Origin: Roseihalotalea indica
GTDB lineage: Bacteria; Bacteroidota; Bacteroidia; Cytophagales; Cyclobacteriaceae
Direction of reading: 5' to 3'
DNA: 64,000 bases
Assembly (NCBI RefSeq): GCF_022458895.1
Contig: NZ_JAINFL010000001.1
Coordinates: 620,001 to 684,000, forward strand
Under the pieces are notes generated by a model. The model was given only the letters and a program-made list of their open reading frames with translations. It was not told the origin of the DNA and made no database searches. A program made the translations under genes and the position numbers. This document shows positions 16,943 to 26,215 of this stretch, in pieces (positions within the stretch are counted from its first letter, which is position 1; every line of letters begins with the position of its first letter).

Positions 16943-18632
16943 CCTTATCCTATACTTGCTGGAAGCCAATGGGCTCTTAGCCATTCTTTACGCATTGTAT
17001 TGGCTACTTCTCAGAAAAGAGACGTTCTTCAGCTTTAACCGCTTCTTTCTGCTGGCAATTCTGGCGAGTTCACTGCTAATTCCGTTACTGAGTTTTGATC
17101 TGTTCCCTTCCGCCGACAGTGTGATCAGCAAACCGATGGGAGAACTGCGCGACATGCGAATTTCTTACTACGATGCTTTTGAAGCATGGTCGCATCCGGC
17201 AATACATCAGCTACCCAACGGACGGAGTGCCGAGGTGCCTGTTTACAAAGAAAAAGCAGATGTGCCGCGATTACTGCTAACCATAGCATCCATTGTATAT
17301 TGCCTGGGGTTTATGGCAGTCATTTTCCGGCTCTACGGATCGTATAGATGGATTCTGAAACTAAAAAACTCAAATCAGAAAGAGGTTATTCAGGGGGTAA
17401 CGGTGGTGAAGGTTTCGCACCCGATAGCGCCTTTCTCTTTTCTGAATTTGGTCTTTGTGCATCAGGATAGCGTGCCGGGCGAAGATTTTGACCAGATACT
17501 GGCACATGAGAAAACGCACATTCGCGAAGGACATTCTTTAGATTTATTATTTGTTCAACTGGCAGCGGCCGGCCTGTGGTTTAATCCCGTGGTCTGGCAG
17601 CTCATAAAATCCTTAAAAACAACGCATGAATACATAGCCGATAAAAACACCATTAATCAGGGTTACTCCTTAGTTACGTATCAAACTTTGCTTCTGAGGC
17701 AGTTGATCAGCACCAACTCCTACGGGTTGATACATAATTTCAATTTATCATTCATAAAAAAGAGAATAACCATGATGAACATAGAAAAATCAGGATGGGC
17801 CGGTCGAGCCAAAGTGGCGCTGGCACTGTCCGCCGTACTAGTTTTTAGCCTCGTGCTTGTGCAGTGTAATTCTAAAAACGATGAGCAGATTTTACGGGAA
17901 TCACAAGCTTCTTCCCAAGGCATTGATGTACCGGTATTGCCAGAATCAGGTTTCAAGTTCAAGGGCGATCCAGCCACTACTGTAACTTTATCCGTAGATG
18001 ATAACCAAATCACCCTTGATGGCGAAAAGGTTGAAATAGGCGATATTGCCTCTACACTGAAAAGCAAATCGGGTGAACATGACGTGATTATCTTCCGGAT
18101 TGACCGTACCCAGCCTATGTCGCTAGTGCGGGAAGTACAGAATGAAGTGAGAAAAGCTGACCGGTTGAAAATATTGTATCTGGGCCAAACCTCAGATGGA
18201 AAACCGGTAGATGTGGCGATCATGCTTCCGCCACTTCCTGGTAGCAGGTTTGGGGCTGCACCTCCAAAAGTAGATGATGCCTTTGCCCAGGAACATAACA
18301 TGGCTCTATATAAAGTTACAACCGATGAAGAAGCCGGACCGGCCAAGCAGCAGAAGGTCTACGATTTTGTGAAAGATCAGGTAGCCGAGCAAAAAAAGAA
18401 CTACGTGATCAGTGCCCGCTTTAGCGACGACGATACCTTCAACCAGTATCTGGCAGAAGTATACCATCTGCAACAAGCCTTTTATCAACTGTACGAGGAG
18501 CGTAGCCAAGAGATGTACGGAGAGAGCTACTGGGATCTTTTTGAGATAAAGGATACCAGTGAAAAGTACGCTGAAATGTACGATGCTGTAAAACAAGACA
18601 TGCCCATGAACATCTCCATTGCAGAAGATTAG
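16935..18632 (+). CDS. BlaR1-like M56 membrane metallopeptidase with ExbD-like C-terminus
   Basis: A 565-residue sensor-type protease. Helices lie near residues 5-25, 36-55 and 110-135. The M56 zinc motif HEKTH is at 191-195 and the third ligand region HEYIADK is near 230. A fourth helix spans about 293-310 and puts the C-terminus outside the cytoplasm. In BlaR1 that part is a penicillin-binding sensor; here residues 345-420 instead resemble the periplasmic ExbD/TolR fold (ITLDGEKVEIGDIASTLK, then MSLVREVQNEVRKADRLK). The last 140 residues are unassigned and charged. It overlaps the BlaI-type gene by 8 bases. The signal sensed is unknown; the ExbD resemblance is by eye. Confidence 0.9.
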   Translation: MSSLILYLLEANGLLAILYALYWLLLRKETFFSFNRFFLLAILASSLLIPLLSFDLFPSADSVISKPMGELRDMRISYYDAFEAWSHPAIHQLPNGRSAEVPVYKEKADVPRLLLTIASIVYCLGFMAVIFRLYGSYRWILKLKNSNQKEVIQGVTVVKVSHPIAPFSFLNLVFVHQDSVPGEDFDQILAHEKTHIREGHSLDLLFVQLAAAGLWFNPVVWQLIKSLKTTHEYIADKNTINQGYSLVTYQTLLLRQLISTNSYGLIHNFNLSFIKKRITMMNIEKSGWAGRAKVALALSAVLVFSLVLVQCNSKNDEQILRESQASSQGIDVPVLPESGFKFKGDPATTVTLSVDDNQITLDGEKVEIGDIASTLKSKSGEHDVIIFRIDRTQPMSLVREVQNEVRKADRLKILYLGQTSDGKPVDVAIMLPPLPGSRFGAAPPKVDDAFAQEHNMALYKVTTDEEAGPAKQQKVYDFVKDQVAEQKKNYVISARFSDDDTFNQYLAEVYHLQQAFYQLYEERSQEMYGESYWDLFEIKDTSEKYAEMYDAVKQDMPMNISIAED

Positions 18633-18670
18633 CCAAGGCGTTCCTAGAAAGTGAATTGTAGGTAAGAATC

Positions 18671-18697
18671 AAAGGGCTCAGTCATGAGTCCTTTTTC
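18671..18697 (+). terminator. Terminator of the BlaI-M56 operon
   Basis: AAAGGGCTCA at 18671-18680 pairs with TGAGTCCTTT at 18685-18694 (one G/T pair) around a four-base loop and is followed by T residues. It lies about 40 bases after the M56 gene stop. Confidence 0.75.
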
Positions 18698-18742
18698 TCT
18701 TAGACTCTCAGCGTTTGAGCCAAAGTATAAGTCATTATATAT

Positions 18743-19213
18743 CTAAGTCTCACGATGCTCAGAGCTCTCTTCAAGCGGTCGGCATTCCAATGACTTTAAA
18801 AATTCTTTGAACTTTTGGTTAAGAAAATACCCTTCCTTCCTGTATTTTGTAATCCAACCGGCATTCTTTTTAAATGAGAGTTTAATATTCCAAAAGCCGA
18901 ATAAAAGAATAGGACAATAGCAGTTGTAAGTCATAACATTCTGTTCTACTTTAACTTCAAACACAATTAGTCCACCACGAGATCCTTCCGTATAAAAAGT
19001 GGAAAAGCCCTCAATTTCAGATAATTTGAACACTACTGGCTTATTTAACCAATAAGTAGTTACTGTGTAATTATTATCATTGCCAAAATTCACTTTGTTA
19101 AACTCTTGTTTATAGAACCAATTCTTGACCTTGATTCGCGGATTTACCAGATCGATTTTAAAGGTTTCCAATCTCTGAATGTTTAGAAGTGTTATCTTCT
19201 CTATTATTTTCAA
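18743..19213 (-). CDS. Orphan protein of unknown function, AT-rich gene
   Basis: This 156-residue protein is rich in Lys, Asn, Phe and Tyr. Two hydrophobic patches (near residues 80-90 and 100-110, the latter CPILLFGFWNIKLSF) could be buried strands or one short membrane dip. No family is recognised. The gene is visibly more AT-rich than its neighbours and uses AAA and TTT codons heavily, which suggests recent acquisition. Its last codons (ECRPLEESSE) fall on a 26-base sequence repeated with three differences inside the palindromic element at 20684-20799. The next genes on both sides are unrelated. Confidence 0.55.
   Translation of the reverse strand: MKIIEKITLLNIQRLETFKIDLVNPRIKVKNWFYKQEFNKVNFGNDNNYTVTTYWLNKPVVFKLSEIEGFSTFYTEGSRGGLIVFEVKVEQNVMTYNCYCPILLFGFWNIKLSFKKNAGWITKYRKEGYFLNQKFKEFLKSLECRPLEESSEHRET
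18758..18783. repeat. 26-base repeat, copy A (matches 20721-20746)
   Basis: This block and 20721-20746 are identical at 23 of 26 positions, both starting CTCAGAGC on the plus strand and ending in CGGC. Copy A forms the 3' end of the AT-rich orphan gene; copy B lies within a palindromic intergenic element. In copy B the same reading frame would give RRPLEEGSE and a stop. Confidence 0.55.
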
Positions 19214-19458
19214 AATCTAACGCCATTGAATATAATCCATATTCGGATACATCACTATGGGTTGTGTGAGTTTTTCTTCGGTGAAAATATCGCGCACTAA
19301 GCAGAAGAATTGAGTTTGCAGTACCGCTATTGTAAAACTTGATCATCTACCCATACACGATAAGTGATGAATTACCAAATTATTTTTAAAAAAACGGTGC
19401 TGTATATTACTGGAAGTAGTGTGTGCCGTAGATTTTTCATACAGTTCTCTTACCTCAC

Positions 19459-20574
19459 TTAAAAAGGCTCACCGTGGGTGTATTGCATGATGCTGCGGGC
19501 TAGTGAACGCCAGCGTTTGACTAATTGTACCCCAATTTCGGAAGTGATTCTTGTTCCGAACAGTCGTTGGGTATTGCGGCCGACCCAGAGGCGGGCAGCA
19601 AATTGTTTTTTCCAGGCATCAGTATACTGCACTTCCAGGGCGGAACGGTCGAAGCCGGTAGGCTGATAGTGCTGAATGATCAGATCGGACAGCATTTTGG
19701 CGGAGTGAATGGCCATCGCCATACCGTTTCCGCAAAGGGGAGTGATCAGTCCGGCGGTGTCTCCCGACATCAGTATATGATCAACAACGGGCTGCTTGGG
19801 GGCAAAAGAGATTTCGTTGATCACTTCCGGTTTATCCAATAGAAATTCGGCATCGTACCATAAATCGCGCAAGAAAGGGTTTTGGTGCAGCACTTTGGTT
19901 TCCATCGCTTCAATAGATCCGTGTTTTTTCAGTTGGGCGCGGCTCCCCAGATAGCACATATTGTAGCGTCCGTCTTCCACCCGGGAAATTCCGCAGTAGC
20001 CACCCGGGAAATTATGTAGCGCAATGCGGTCATCGGGAAAATCAGTGCGGACGTGGTACTTTACACCGATATAGGGCGAGCGTTGCTGCATGAAAGGACG
20101 TTGTAACTGTTTATCCAGGCGCGAGCGTTTGCCATAGGCACCAATAACGATGGTGGCTTCTACCACTTTGTTTTGCGGAAGGGTTACCTGAAAACAATTT
20201 TCTTTAAATGAGATGGATTGTACGGCTGTTTGCTGGCGAATTTCGGCCCCGGCCTGCTGCGCCCGTTCACAAAGAAACTGATCCAACGCATAGCGGCTCA
20301 CGCCAAACCCACCCAGATCGAGCGTCATAGTGGCGGATGCTCCTGAGCAGGCCGTTAGCATGAATTGCCGAATAGAGGATGGAGCTAAATCGTAGGGAAA
20401 GGCCTGGATAGATTCCAGAAAAGGTACCACTTCGTTAGAAATGTACTCGCCACACACCCGGTGGAAGGGGTACGCCTTTTTTTCCAACAGTAATACATCC
20501 AGTCCGGCTTCGGCCAGCCGGATTGCGTTGATCAGCCCAGCCAGCCCTCCCCCGACGATGATGATATCTTTCAA
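19459..20574 (-). CDS. FAD-dependent oxidoreductase, geranylgeranyl reductase/halogenase-like group
   Basis: A 371-residue flavoprotein with the N-terminal dinucleotide motif GGGLAGLINAIRLAEAG at residues 8-24 and a conserved HRVCGEYIS at 38-46, typical of the geranylgeranyl reductase branch. A second FAD contact, MSGDTAGLITPLCGNGMAMA, lies near 268-287. Relatives reduce isoprenoid chains or oxidise aryl polyene and polyketide intermediates; the substrate here is not deducible. No polyketide or isoprenoid genes are next to it. The SDR/DUF2867 gene lies upstream on the same strand, separated by 256 bases that hold a palindromic element. Confidence 0.88.
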   Translation of the reverse strand: MKDIIIVGGGLAGLINAIRLAEAGLDVLLLEKKAYPFHRVCGEYISNEVVPFLESIQAFPYDLAPSSIRQFMLTACSGASATMTLDLGGFGVSRYALDQFLCERAQQAGAEIRQQTAVQSISFKENCFQVTLPQNKVVEATIVIGAYGKRSRLDKQLQRPFMQQRSPYIGVKYHVRTDFPDDRIALHNFPGGYCGISRVEDGRYNMCYLGSRAQLKKHGSIEAMETKVLHQNPFLRDLWYDAEFLLDKPEVINEISFAPKQPVVDHILMSGDTAGLITPLCGNGMAMAIHSAKMLSDLIIQHYQPTGFDRSALEVQYTDAWKKQFAARLWVGRNTQRLFGTRITSEIGVQLVKRWRSLARSIMQYTHGEPF

Positions 20575-20683
20575 TATTTAGGTATTAGGTTTTGGGTGTT
20601 GGGTATTAAAGAAATAGAGAAGAGGTGGGTTAAAGTGCAAAATTGGATTTCTCTTTTTGTCATCATTATTTCTTTATTAAAGA

Positions 20684-20799
20684 TTATTACGGTTGATTTT
20701 GTATGTGGTGTTTCGCCCTACTCAGAGCCCTCTTCGAGCGGCCGGCGCCCGGTAACTCTGAGCGAGATAGAAATTTGATTGCAAAATCAACCGTAATAA
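20684..20799. mobile_element. 116-bp palindromic element with 18-bp perfect terminal inverted repeats (MITE-like)
   Basis: TTATTACGGTTGATTTTG at 20684-20701 is repeated exactly as its reverse complement at 20782-20799. A second pair, CTCAGAG at 20721-20727 and CTCTGAG at 20755-20761, is nested inside, around a GC-rich core. No transposase is encoded. A further 10-base inverted pair (TAAAGAAATA at 20607 and TATTTCTTTA at 20667) lies just to the left. The shape fits a miniature inverted-repeat element; no clear target duplication is visible. A terminator role for the SDR gene, which ends at 20831 on the minus strand, is an alternative. Confidence 0.55.
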
Positions 20800-20830
20800 A
20801 GTCTATTAATTTTCAAGCCCCAAGCCCCAT

Positions 20831-22330
20831 TTATGCTGTAATCTCTTCTTCAGCTTTTTTTTGCTCCTTTTTCTTAATTTCCTTTTGTTTCTCTTCAAAA
20901 CAGATCACACGCTTGGCCATGCCAGGGAAGATAAACCCGTGGAAGGGCCAGACTGACCACCAGTACAACCGGCCAGCCAGGCCCTGCGGTCGGAATGTGG
21001 CAGTTTGTAACAGGTACGATTGCCCATCTTCGGCCATTACTTTAAACTCCAGCCACGCCTCACCGGGGAGCTTCATTTCAGCATAGAGCATTAATCTTCC
21101 TTCGTCCCGGTTGGCCACCAGCACCCGCCAGAAGTCCAGCGCATCACCAGGAATGAGTTCGGTCGTGCTGCGTCGCCCGCGCCGTAACCCTACTCCACCC
21201 ACCATACGGTCTAATAAGCCACGGATTTCCCACAGAAATCCCAGGTAATACCAACCCCGTTCGCCGCCAATGCTCCAAATATTCTCTATAACTTGCTCTC
21301 GTGGTTTATCAAAAGGTATTTTACGGATATCCTGGTAAACGCCGTGCTGCGGTACTTCCGCGTGATCAAATAAGTTGATATCTACTTTAGTATTGTTGAA
21401 GGCATCTTTCCAGCTGGAAATTACCTCTTTCTGGGCAATCTTCTGAAAAGCTCGCTCTACGGCTTCTTTGTAAGTGTACTCATGCTCCAGCTTCACCACT
21501 TTACCAATGCCTTTTTTCTTAACTACTACTTCGTTTTTCATGCTATCGACCAGACTGCGGGCAATCATGAACGAAGTGCTGGTGACAAAGTAAAGCCATA
21601 AAGAAGATAACCTCGGGCTCAGTACCGGTACGGTGATAATATAGCGCTTCAGCTGGCGCACTTCGGCAAATTTGAGCAGCATTTGCTTATAAGTGAGTAT
21701 GTCGGGGCCACCAATATCAAAAATCTGATTGTAGGCTGCCTCTTTGCCCAGCACTCCTTCCAGATATTCCAGTACGTTGCGGAGAGCAATCGGCTGGCAC
21801 TTAGTGTTTAGCCACTTGGGTGCAATCATCATTGGGAGTTTCTCTACCAGATCACGGATAATCTCGAACGAAGCCCCGCCTGACCCAATAATAATAGCTG
21901 CTCGTAGCACCGTGGTGGCAATACTGCCGCTAGACAAAATTTCTTCTACATTTCGCCGCGAGCGTAGGTGAGTTGAAAGGTTCGCATCATTTGCAATGCC
22001 ACTCAGGTAGATAATCTGTTGGCAGTTGGTCTGGCTGATGTGGGTTATGAAGTTATGAGCCGCGCTCTTTTCTAATTCCTCAAATTTAGAGGAGCTGCCC
22101 ATAGAGTGCACCAAGTAGTAAGCCGCATCAATATCTTTCGGCAGGTTTTCTAACGTTTCGGGTTTTAATAAATCAGCTTCAAAATACTCTACCGAATCGT
22201 GAATGGCCTGATCTACGTGTACACGCCGCCGATCACGCACCAGGCAGATAACCGAGTGTCCTGAACGGATCAGCACCGGCAGTAACCGTGTTCCAATGTA
22301 ACCATTTGCGCCTGTCAGTAATATTTTCAT
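20831..22330 (-). CDS. SDR family NAD(P)-binding protein with DUF2867 domain
   Basis: A 499-residue protein whose first 280 residues are an atypical short-chain dehydrogenase: GANGYIGTRLLP at residues 7-18 binds the cofactor and YYLVHSMGSS near 71 is typical of the NmrA-like group. Residues about 320-475 match DUF2867 (WYYLGFLWEIRGLLDRMVGG, then LIPGDALDFWRV). The last 30 residues are very lysine- and glutamate-rich. A hydrophobic patch within the DUF2867 part (LYWWSVWPFHGFIFPG) may touch the membrane. The reaction is unknown. A role with the neighbouring FAD oxidoreductase in lipid or redox chemistry is possible but not shown. Confidence 0.9.
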   Translation of the reverse strand: MKILLTGANGYIGTRLLPVLIRSGHSVICLVRDRRRVHVDQAIHDSVEYFEADLLKPETLENLPKDIDAAYYLVHSMGSSSKFEELEKSAAHNFITHISQTNCQQIIYLSGIANDANLSTHLRSRRNVEEILSSGSIATTVLRAAIIIGSGGASFEIIRDLVEKLPMMIAPKWLNTKCQPIALRNVLEYLEGVLGKEAAYNQIFDIGGPDILTYKQMLLKFAEVRQLKRYIITVPVLSPRLSSLWLYFVTSTSFMIARSLVDSMKNEVVVKKKGIGKVVKLEHEYTYKEAVERAFQKIAQKEVISSWKDAFNNTKVDINLFDHAEVPQHGVYQDIRKIPFDKPREQVIENIWSIGGERGWYYLGFLWEIRGLLDRMVGGVGLRRGRRSTTELIPGDALDFWRVLVANRDEGRLMLYAEMKLPGEAWLEFKVMAEDGQSYLLQTATFRPQGLAGRLYWWSVWPFHGFIFPGMAKRVICFEEKQKEIKKKEQKKAEEEITA

Positions 22331-22514
22331 GCGAGTATACTTTATGTGCTTAAGTACAACTGCGTAGCGCTCAATCTGTTAAATTATGCCGATAAAATGG
22401 ATACAGGTGACGCGATTGTTCAGTCAGCAAGTACTCGAATGAAGGGTGCTTTTGGGCTTGTAAAGTAAATTTTTCTGGAAAAATGCGTATCATACACTCA
22501 AACTTTTATATACC

Positions 22515-23555
22515 ATGACCCGACAACCTTACTATGCTCTTGCTTTGCTGGCTACCCTGGCCTGTTCGTCTCCCTCCGATAATTCATCGTCAACTGTATC
22601 AGAGGAAAATTCTACTGCTTACGAAACCACCGGTTCGATTGAGCGGCTCAATGCCTCACTGGATCAACTTATCCCGGCTGATGCTCAATTAGAAATAATA
22701 GCCGAAGGGTTTGACTGGGCGGAAGGTCCGCTGTGGGTGCCGGAAGACGGAGGATATTTGCTATTCTCGGACATTCCGCCTAACCGGGTTTACAAATGGC
22801 GAGAGGAAGACAGCATCTCTTTATACCTGGAGCCGGCGGGATTTTCCGGAGATGACTTTAATGGGACCGAACCCGGTTCTAATGGGTTGCTACTGGATAG
22901 CGAAGGGAATTTGGTGCTCTGCCAACACGGCAATCGGCAGATGGGCCGCATGACTGCCCCGTTAAGTAATCCTCAGCCTGAATACACTACGATTGTTGGA
23001 GAGTACGAAGGCAAGCGACTGAATAGTCCCAATGATGCCGTTTACCGTAGCAATGGCGACCTGTACTTTACTGACCCGCCCTATGGCTTACCCGGCGGAG
23101 CTGATAGTGAGGCTAAAGAACTGGATTTTCAAGGCGTGTATCGGTTTTCTGGAGACGGCAACTTAACGCTGCTGACCAAAGAACTCACTCGCCCGAATGG
23201 TATTGCTTTTTCGCCCGATGAGCAAACATTATACGTGGCCAACTCTGATCCTGAACAAGCCATCTGGATGGCTTATGACGTAGCGGAAGACGGCGTTATC
23301 AGCAACGGTCGGGTTTTCTACGATGCTACCGAACAGGTAGGAGAAGAAGAGGGGCTGCCCGATGGTATGGCAGTACACAGCAGCGGTTCTATTTTTGCAA
23401 CCGGCCCAGGTGGAATATGGGTTTTTAATGCCGATGGCACCCATCTAGGAACACTTAAAACCGGACAGGCTACTGCCAATTGTGCTTTCAATGAAGATGA
23501 ATCTGTACTTTATATCACTGCCGATATGTACCTGATGAGGCTTATGCTGGAATAA
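22515..23555 (+). CDS. SMP-30/gluconolactonase family lipoprotein
   Basis: A 346-residue protein with a lipoprotein signal (LLATLACSS, lipid-bearing Cys near residue 18). A six-bladed propeller follows. Family motifs are FDWAEGPLWVPEDGGYLLFSD near 68, LNSPNDAVYRSNGDLYFTDPPYG near 171-193, and RPNGIAFSPDEQTLYVANSD near 230. These supply the divalent-metal ligands of SMP-30 type lactonases. Members hydrolyse sugar lactones or related esters; the substrate is unknown. It stands alone with its own 184-base upstream gap. Confidence 0.9.
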   Translation: MTRQPYYALALLATLACSSPSDNSSSTVSEENSTAYETTGSIERLNASLDQLIPADAQLEIIAEGFDWAEGPLWVPEDGGYLLFSDIPPNRVYKWREEDSISLYLEPAGFSGDDFNGTEPGSNGLLLDSEGNLVLCQHGNRQMGRMTAPLSNPQPEYTTIVGEYEGKRLNSPNDAVYRSNGDLYFTDPPYGLPGGADSEAKELDFQGVYRFSGDGNLTLLTKELTRPNGIAFSPDEQTLYVANSDPEQAIWMAYDVAEDGVISNGRVFYDATEQVGEEEGLPDGMAVHSSGSIFATGPGGIWVFNADGTHLGTLKTGQATANCAFNEDESVLYITADMYLMRLMLE

Positions 23556-23659
23556 ATAATAAAAAGAAACTTTCTGAGTGCAATAGATGCTTTACGTTTA
23601 TGTTATTTAGTCTAACCACTATGTAAAAGCTGTTTACAAAAACACAAAGTGATGTAGCT

Positions 23660-26026
23660 ATGCTGTGGAGAAGTATTTTTTTTAGCTTGATTGCACTATT
23701 TTTTTTAACAGATACTCCTGCATTTTCGCAGAAGTTTGCCTGCGATGGGCGTTTCTTCGTATCTATTACCGATCAGGAGGCCCAGCAAACACAGATAGTA
23801 ACGACTGACTCGGAAGAAGGAGTGGTAACGTTCACCCCAGTTGTTCCTTTTAAAGATTTTCGCTTCAACGGTATGGGATACAATGCCGCAGATAATTTTA
23901 TTTACGCTATTAGTCGGGAAAATAGAGATATCATTCGTCTGTTTTCTGATAACACTTATGAGGTTGTGGGTTCTAGAAATGGCGCATTGAGTTGGGAGTT
24001 TAGCGCGGCTGATTGCTCTCCGGATGGTTTCTTTGTGGTAAACCATAGGCGAACATCAGAGCTTATCTACCTCAATGTATTGGGAGTTCCGGAGCAGAAT
24101 GATTTCTCGTTACATGCCAAAACTGAGCTTCAATGGGACCCAGCATCTGGTAATACTGGGAAGGTCACATTAGAGATTGATGATCTTGTTTTTGATCCAC
24201 AAAACCCAACCACTATTTATACATTTCAGAGAAACCGTTTGAGCTATCCTTATCTTGAAGATCCGAATTTAGAGGAGCCAGAAAACACCCGAGGTACATT
24301 ATTGAAGATAGATGGAGACCCTGATAGCCCTACATTCGGTAGGGTGTCAGCCGTAGGTAACGGTATTGACGAGAGTCTCGCTCGCACCATCGGAGCATTC
24401 TTTTTCGACGCGTCTGGCAATTTGTACGGTTATGCTTCGGCGGTGACAAACCCTATTCAATTAGACCGGCTTATCGCGATCGATAAGAATACGGGTACAG
24501 CCCGGCTGGTAGGAGAAGGACCAAGAGCAGTGGGAGCTGATGGTTGTTCCTGCCCGTATACGCTGATGCTACAGATGCAGCCCACCGCGCAGGAAGTTAA
24601 GTGCGGAGAGTTACTTGATTATGAAATAACAGTCATCAATAGCTTTGCTCGGTCTATCAACGAAGTAGAGTATCACCATACCTTGCCTGAAGGTACGATC
24701 CTACAATCGGTGGTTGGAGCGCCTGGAGAGGTAAAAGAAGGAACCGGAGAAGGGTTTAATAGCTTGATTCTTGAAGGTATTTCCCTGCCTGCCGGAGCAG
24801 AAATTTCGTTCACGGTACAGGTGAGGGCTGGTAGCGAACCCGGCAGCTATTATCACCAGGCTGAGTTACGGAATGTTCCATCAGAATTAGGAAGTACCCT
24901 CCGCTCTGATGATACGGCTACTGATATTCCTGGCGACCCAACGCTTATGGTAATACAGCAGCGTGACTGGCCCACCAGTGAAGTAGATATTCTGGCCGGC
25001 GGACCTTGTACTGACCAGACTTCCACGCTGCGTATTGCTAATGAGCAATTTGAAAGTGATTTTCCTTATTATGTTTCCTACCAGCAGGATGGAGCAACCA
25101 TAGAAGCCCAAGAAATTTATACGGATGCTACTGGAAATCTCTTGCTACCCAATCTGGAAGCAGGAACCTACAACGAGATTACCATATCAACAGCAACTAC
25201 TAATGGTTGTGAATTGACTCTGGAGGGTAGTTGGACTGTACAACCACCTCCCTCGCCTCAGGCCTTTAACCTAAGTAGCAATGCGCCGGTATGTGAGGCT
25301 GAGGAACTTCAATTGACGGCCAATACGGAAGGAGAAGCTTTTTACTGGACTGGCCCTAACAACTTCTACTCAGAAGAGCGGGATCCGGTGATTGAGGAAG
25401 TAAGCTCTGAGCAAAGCGGCTTTTATTATTTTCACAAAACAGTAGAAGGATGCGAGTTAGTAGATTCACTAGAAGTTACGATCCATACACTTCCTTCGTT
25501 TAGTTTGGGGCCTGATACCACCATGCGTCACGGCGGGCAAATTCAACTTATGCCGGATGTCACTTATCCGGCGGGTACGTCCTATCAATGGTCTCCCCCG
25601 CAGGACATTAGCTGTACTGATTGTGCTATGCCCTGGGTGAGTCCTGCTGAAGATACTGAATACGAGTTACAGGTTACTAGCTCAGAAGGGTGTATCCAAA
25701 GCGACCGCATTTCAGTGGAAGTACTTAAGACAACAGTGGTGTCTATTCCGAATGCATTTACTCCCAATGGTGACGGCTTAAACGATATTTTCTATCCCAC
25801 CGGAGATGCAGAAACTATGACAGTCACCCGCATGGCTGTGTATAACCGTTGGGGTGAGCTAATCTTTAGACGAGATAATTTTCCGGCCAATACCGAAGCT
25901 CACGGATGGCCGGGCACGTATCAGGGAAAGAGAGTAGGGGCCGGGTCGTATCTCTACCAAATAGAGGTAAAACTTTCTTCGGGTGAGCAACGCTCCTATC
26001 AGGGTAAAGTGCAACTTCTTCCTTAG
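23660..26026 (+). CDS. Large secreted protein with DUF11-like and CHU_C (T9SS type B) C-terminal domain
   Basis: A 788-residue protein with a signal peptide ending near FSQ (about residue 23). Residues 25-300 resemble a beta-propeller of the SMP/NHL kind. A DUF11-like repeat follows near 305-400 (LLDYEITVINSFARSINEVEYHHTLP), then two Ig-like/PKD-like modules. The last 90 residues are the gliding-motility type C-terminal domain: PNAFTPNGDGLNDIF, VYNRWGELIFRR, then GAGSYLYQIEV. This domain directs type IX secretion and surface attachment in Bacteroidota. The surface role (adhesion or polymer binding) is inferred. It is monocistronic. Confidence 0.92.
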   Translation: MLWRSIFFSLIALFFLTDTPAFSQKFACDGRFFVSITDQEAQQTQIVTTDSEEGVVTFTPVVPFKDFRFNGMGYNAADNFIYAISRENRDIIRLFSDNTYEVVGSRNGALSWEFSAADCSPDGFFVVNHRRTSELIYLNVLGVPEQNDFSLHAKTELQWDPASGNTGKVTLEIDDLVFDPQNPTTIYTFQRNRLSYPYLEDPNLEEPENTRGTLLKIDGDPDSPTFGRVSAVGNGIDESLARTIGAFFFDASGNLYGYASAVTNPIQLDRLIAIDKNTGTARLVGEGPRAVGADGCSCPYTLMLQMQPTAQEVKCGELLDYEITVINSFARSINEVEYHHTLPEGTILQSVVGAPGEVKEGTGEGFNSLILEGISLPAGAEISFTVQVRAGSEPGSYYHQAELRNVPSELGSTLRSDDTATDIPGDPTLMVIQQRDWPTSEVDILAGGPCTDQTSTLRIANEQFESDFPYYVSYQQDGATIEAQEIYTDATGNLLLPNLEAGTYNEITISTATTNGCELTLEGSWTVQPPPSPQAFNLSSNAPVCEAEELQLTANTEGEAFYWTGPNNFYSEERDPVIEEVSSEQSGFYYFHKTVEGCELVDSLEVTIHTLPSFSLGPDTTMRHGGQIQLMPDVTYPAGTSYQWSPPQDISCTDCAMPWVSPAEDTEYELQVTSSEGCIQSDRISVEVLKTTVVSIPNAFTPNGDGLNDIFYPTGDAETMTVTRMAVYNRWGELIFRRDNFPANTEAHGWPGTYQGKRVGAGSYLYQIEVKLSSGEQRSYQGKVQLLP

Positions 26027-26215
26027 CCATAACCAATTATTATTCAATTTTACATCAATCATATTTTAGTTGGGTAAGCTGAGGGTTGTTGATAATCTTT
26101 GTGTGGTGGCATAGCTATATTTCATCCAAGGCAACCATTATTGTTCTTACTGCTAACAGCCTGTGATTTCTGCTATCTCTGGTCTGACAAAGCCTGGAAG
26201 GGCCTAACCCATCGA

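Noticed and set aside
19158..19346. Minus-strand frame of 62 codons upstream of the AT-rich orphan gene
   Set aside because: It overlaps that gene in a different frame and shows no domain or promoter.
20596..21086. Plus-strand frames across the palindromic element and into the SDR gene
   Set aside because: They cross the inverted repeats or lie antisense to a well-supported gene.
26027..26215. Possible small RNA with a TAATCTTTG-like box near 26093
   Set aside because: The box has one base too many between TA and TTTG, and no terminator or stable fold follows.
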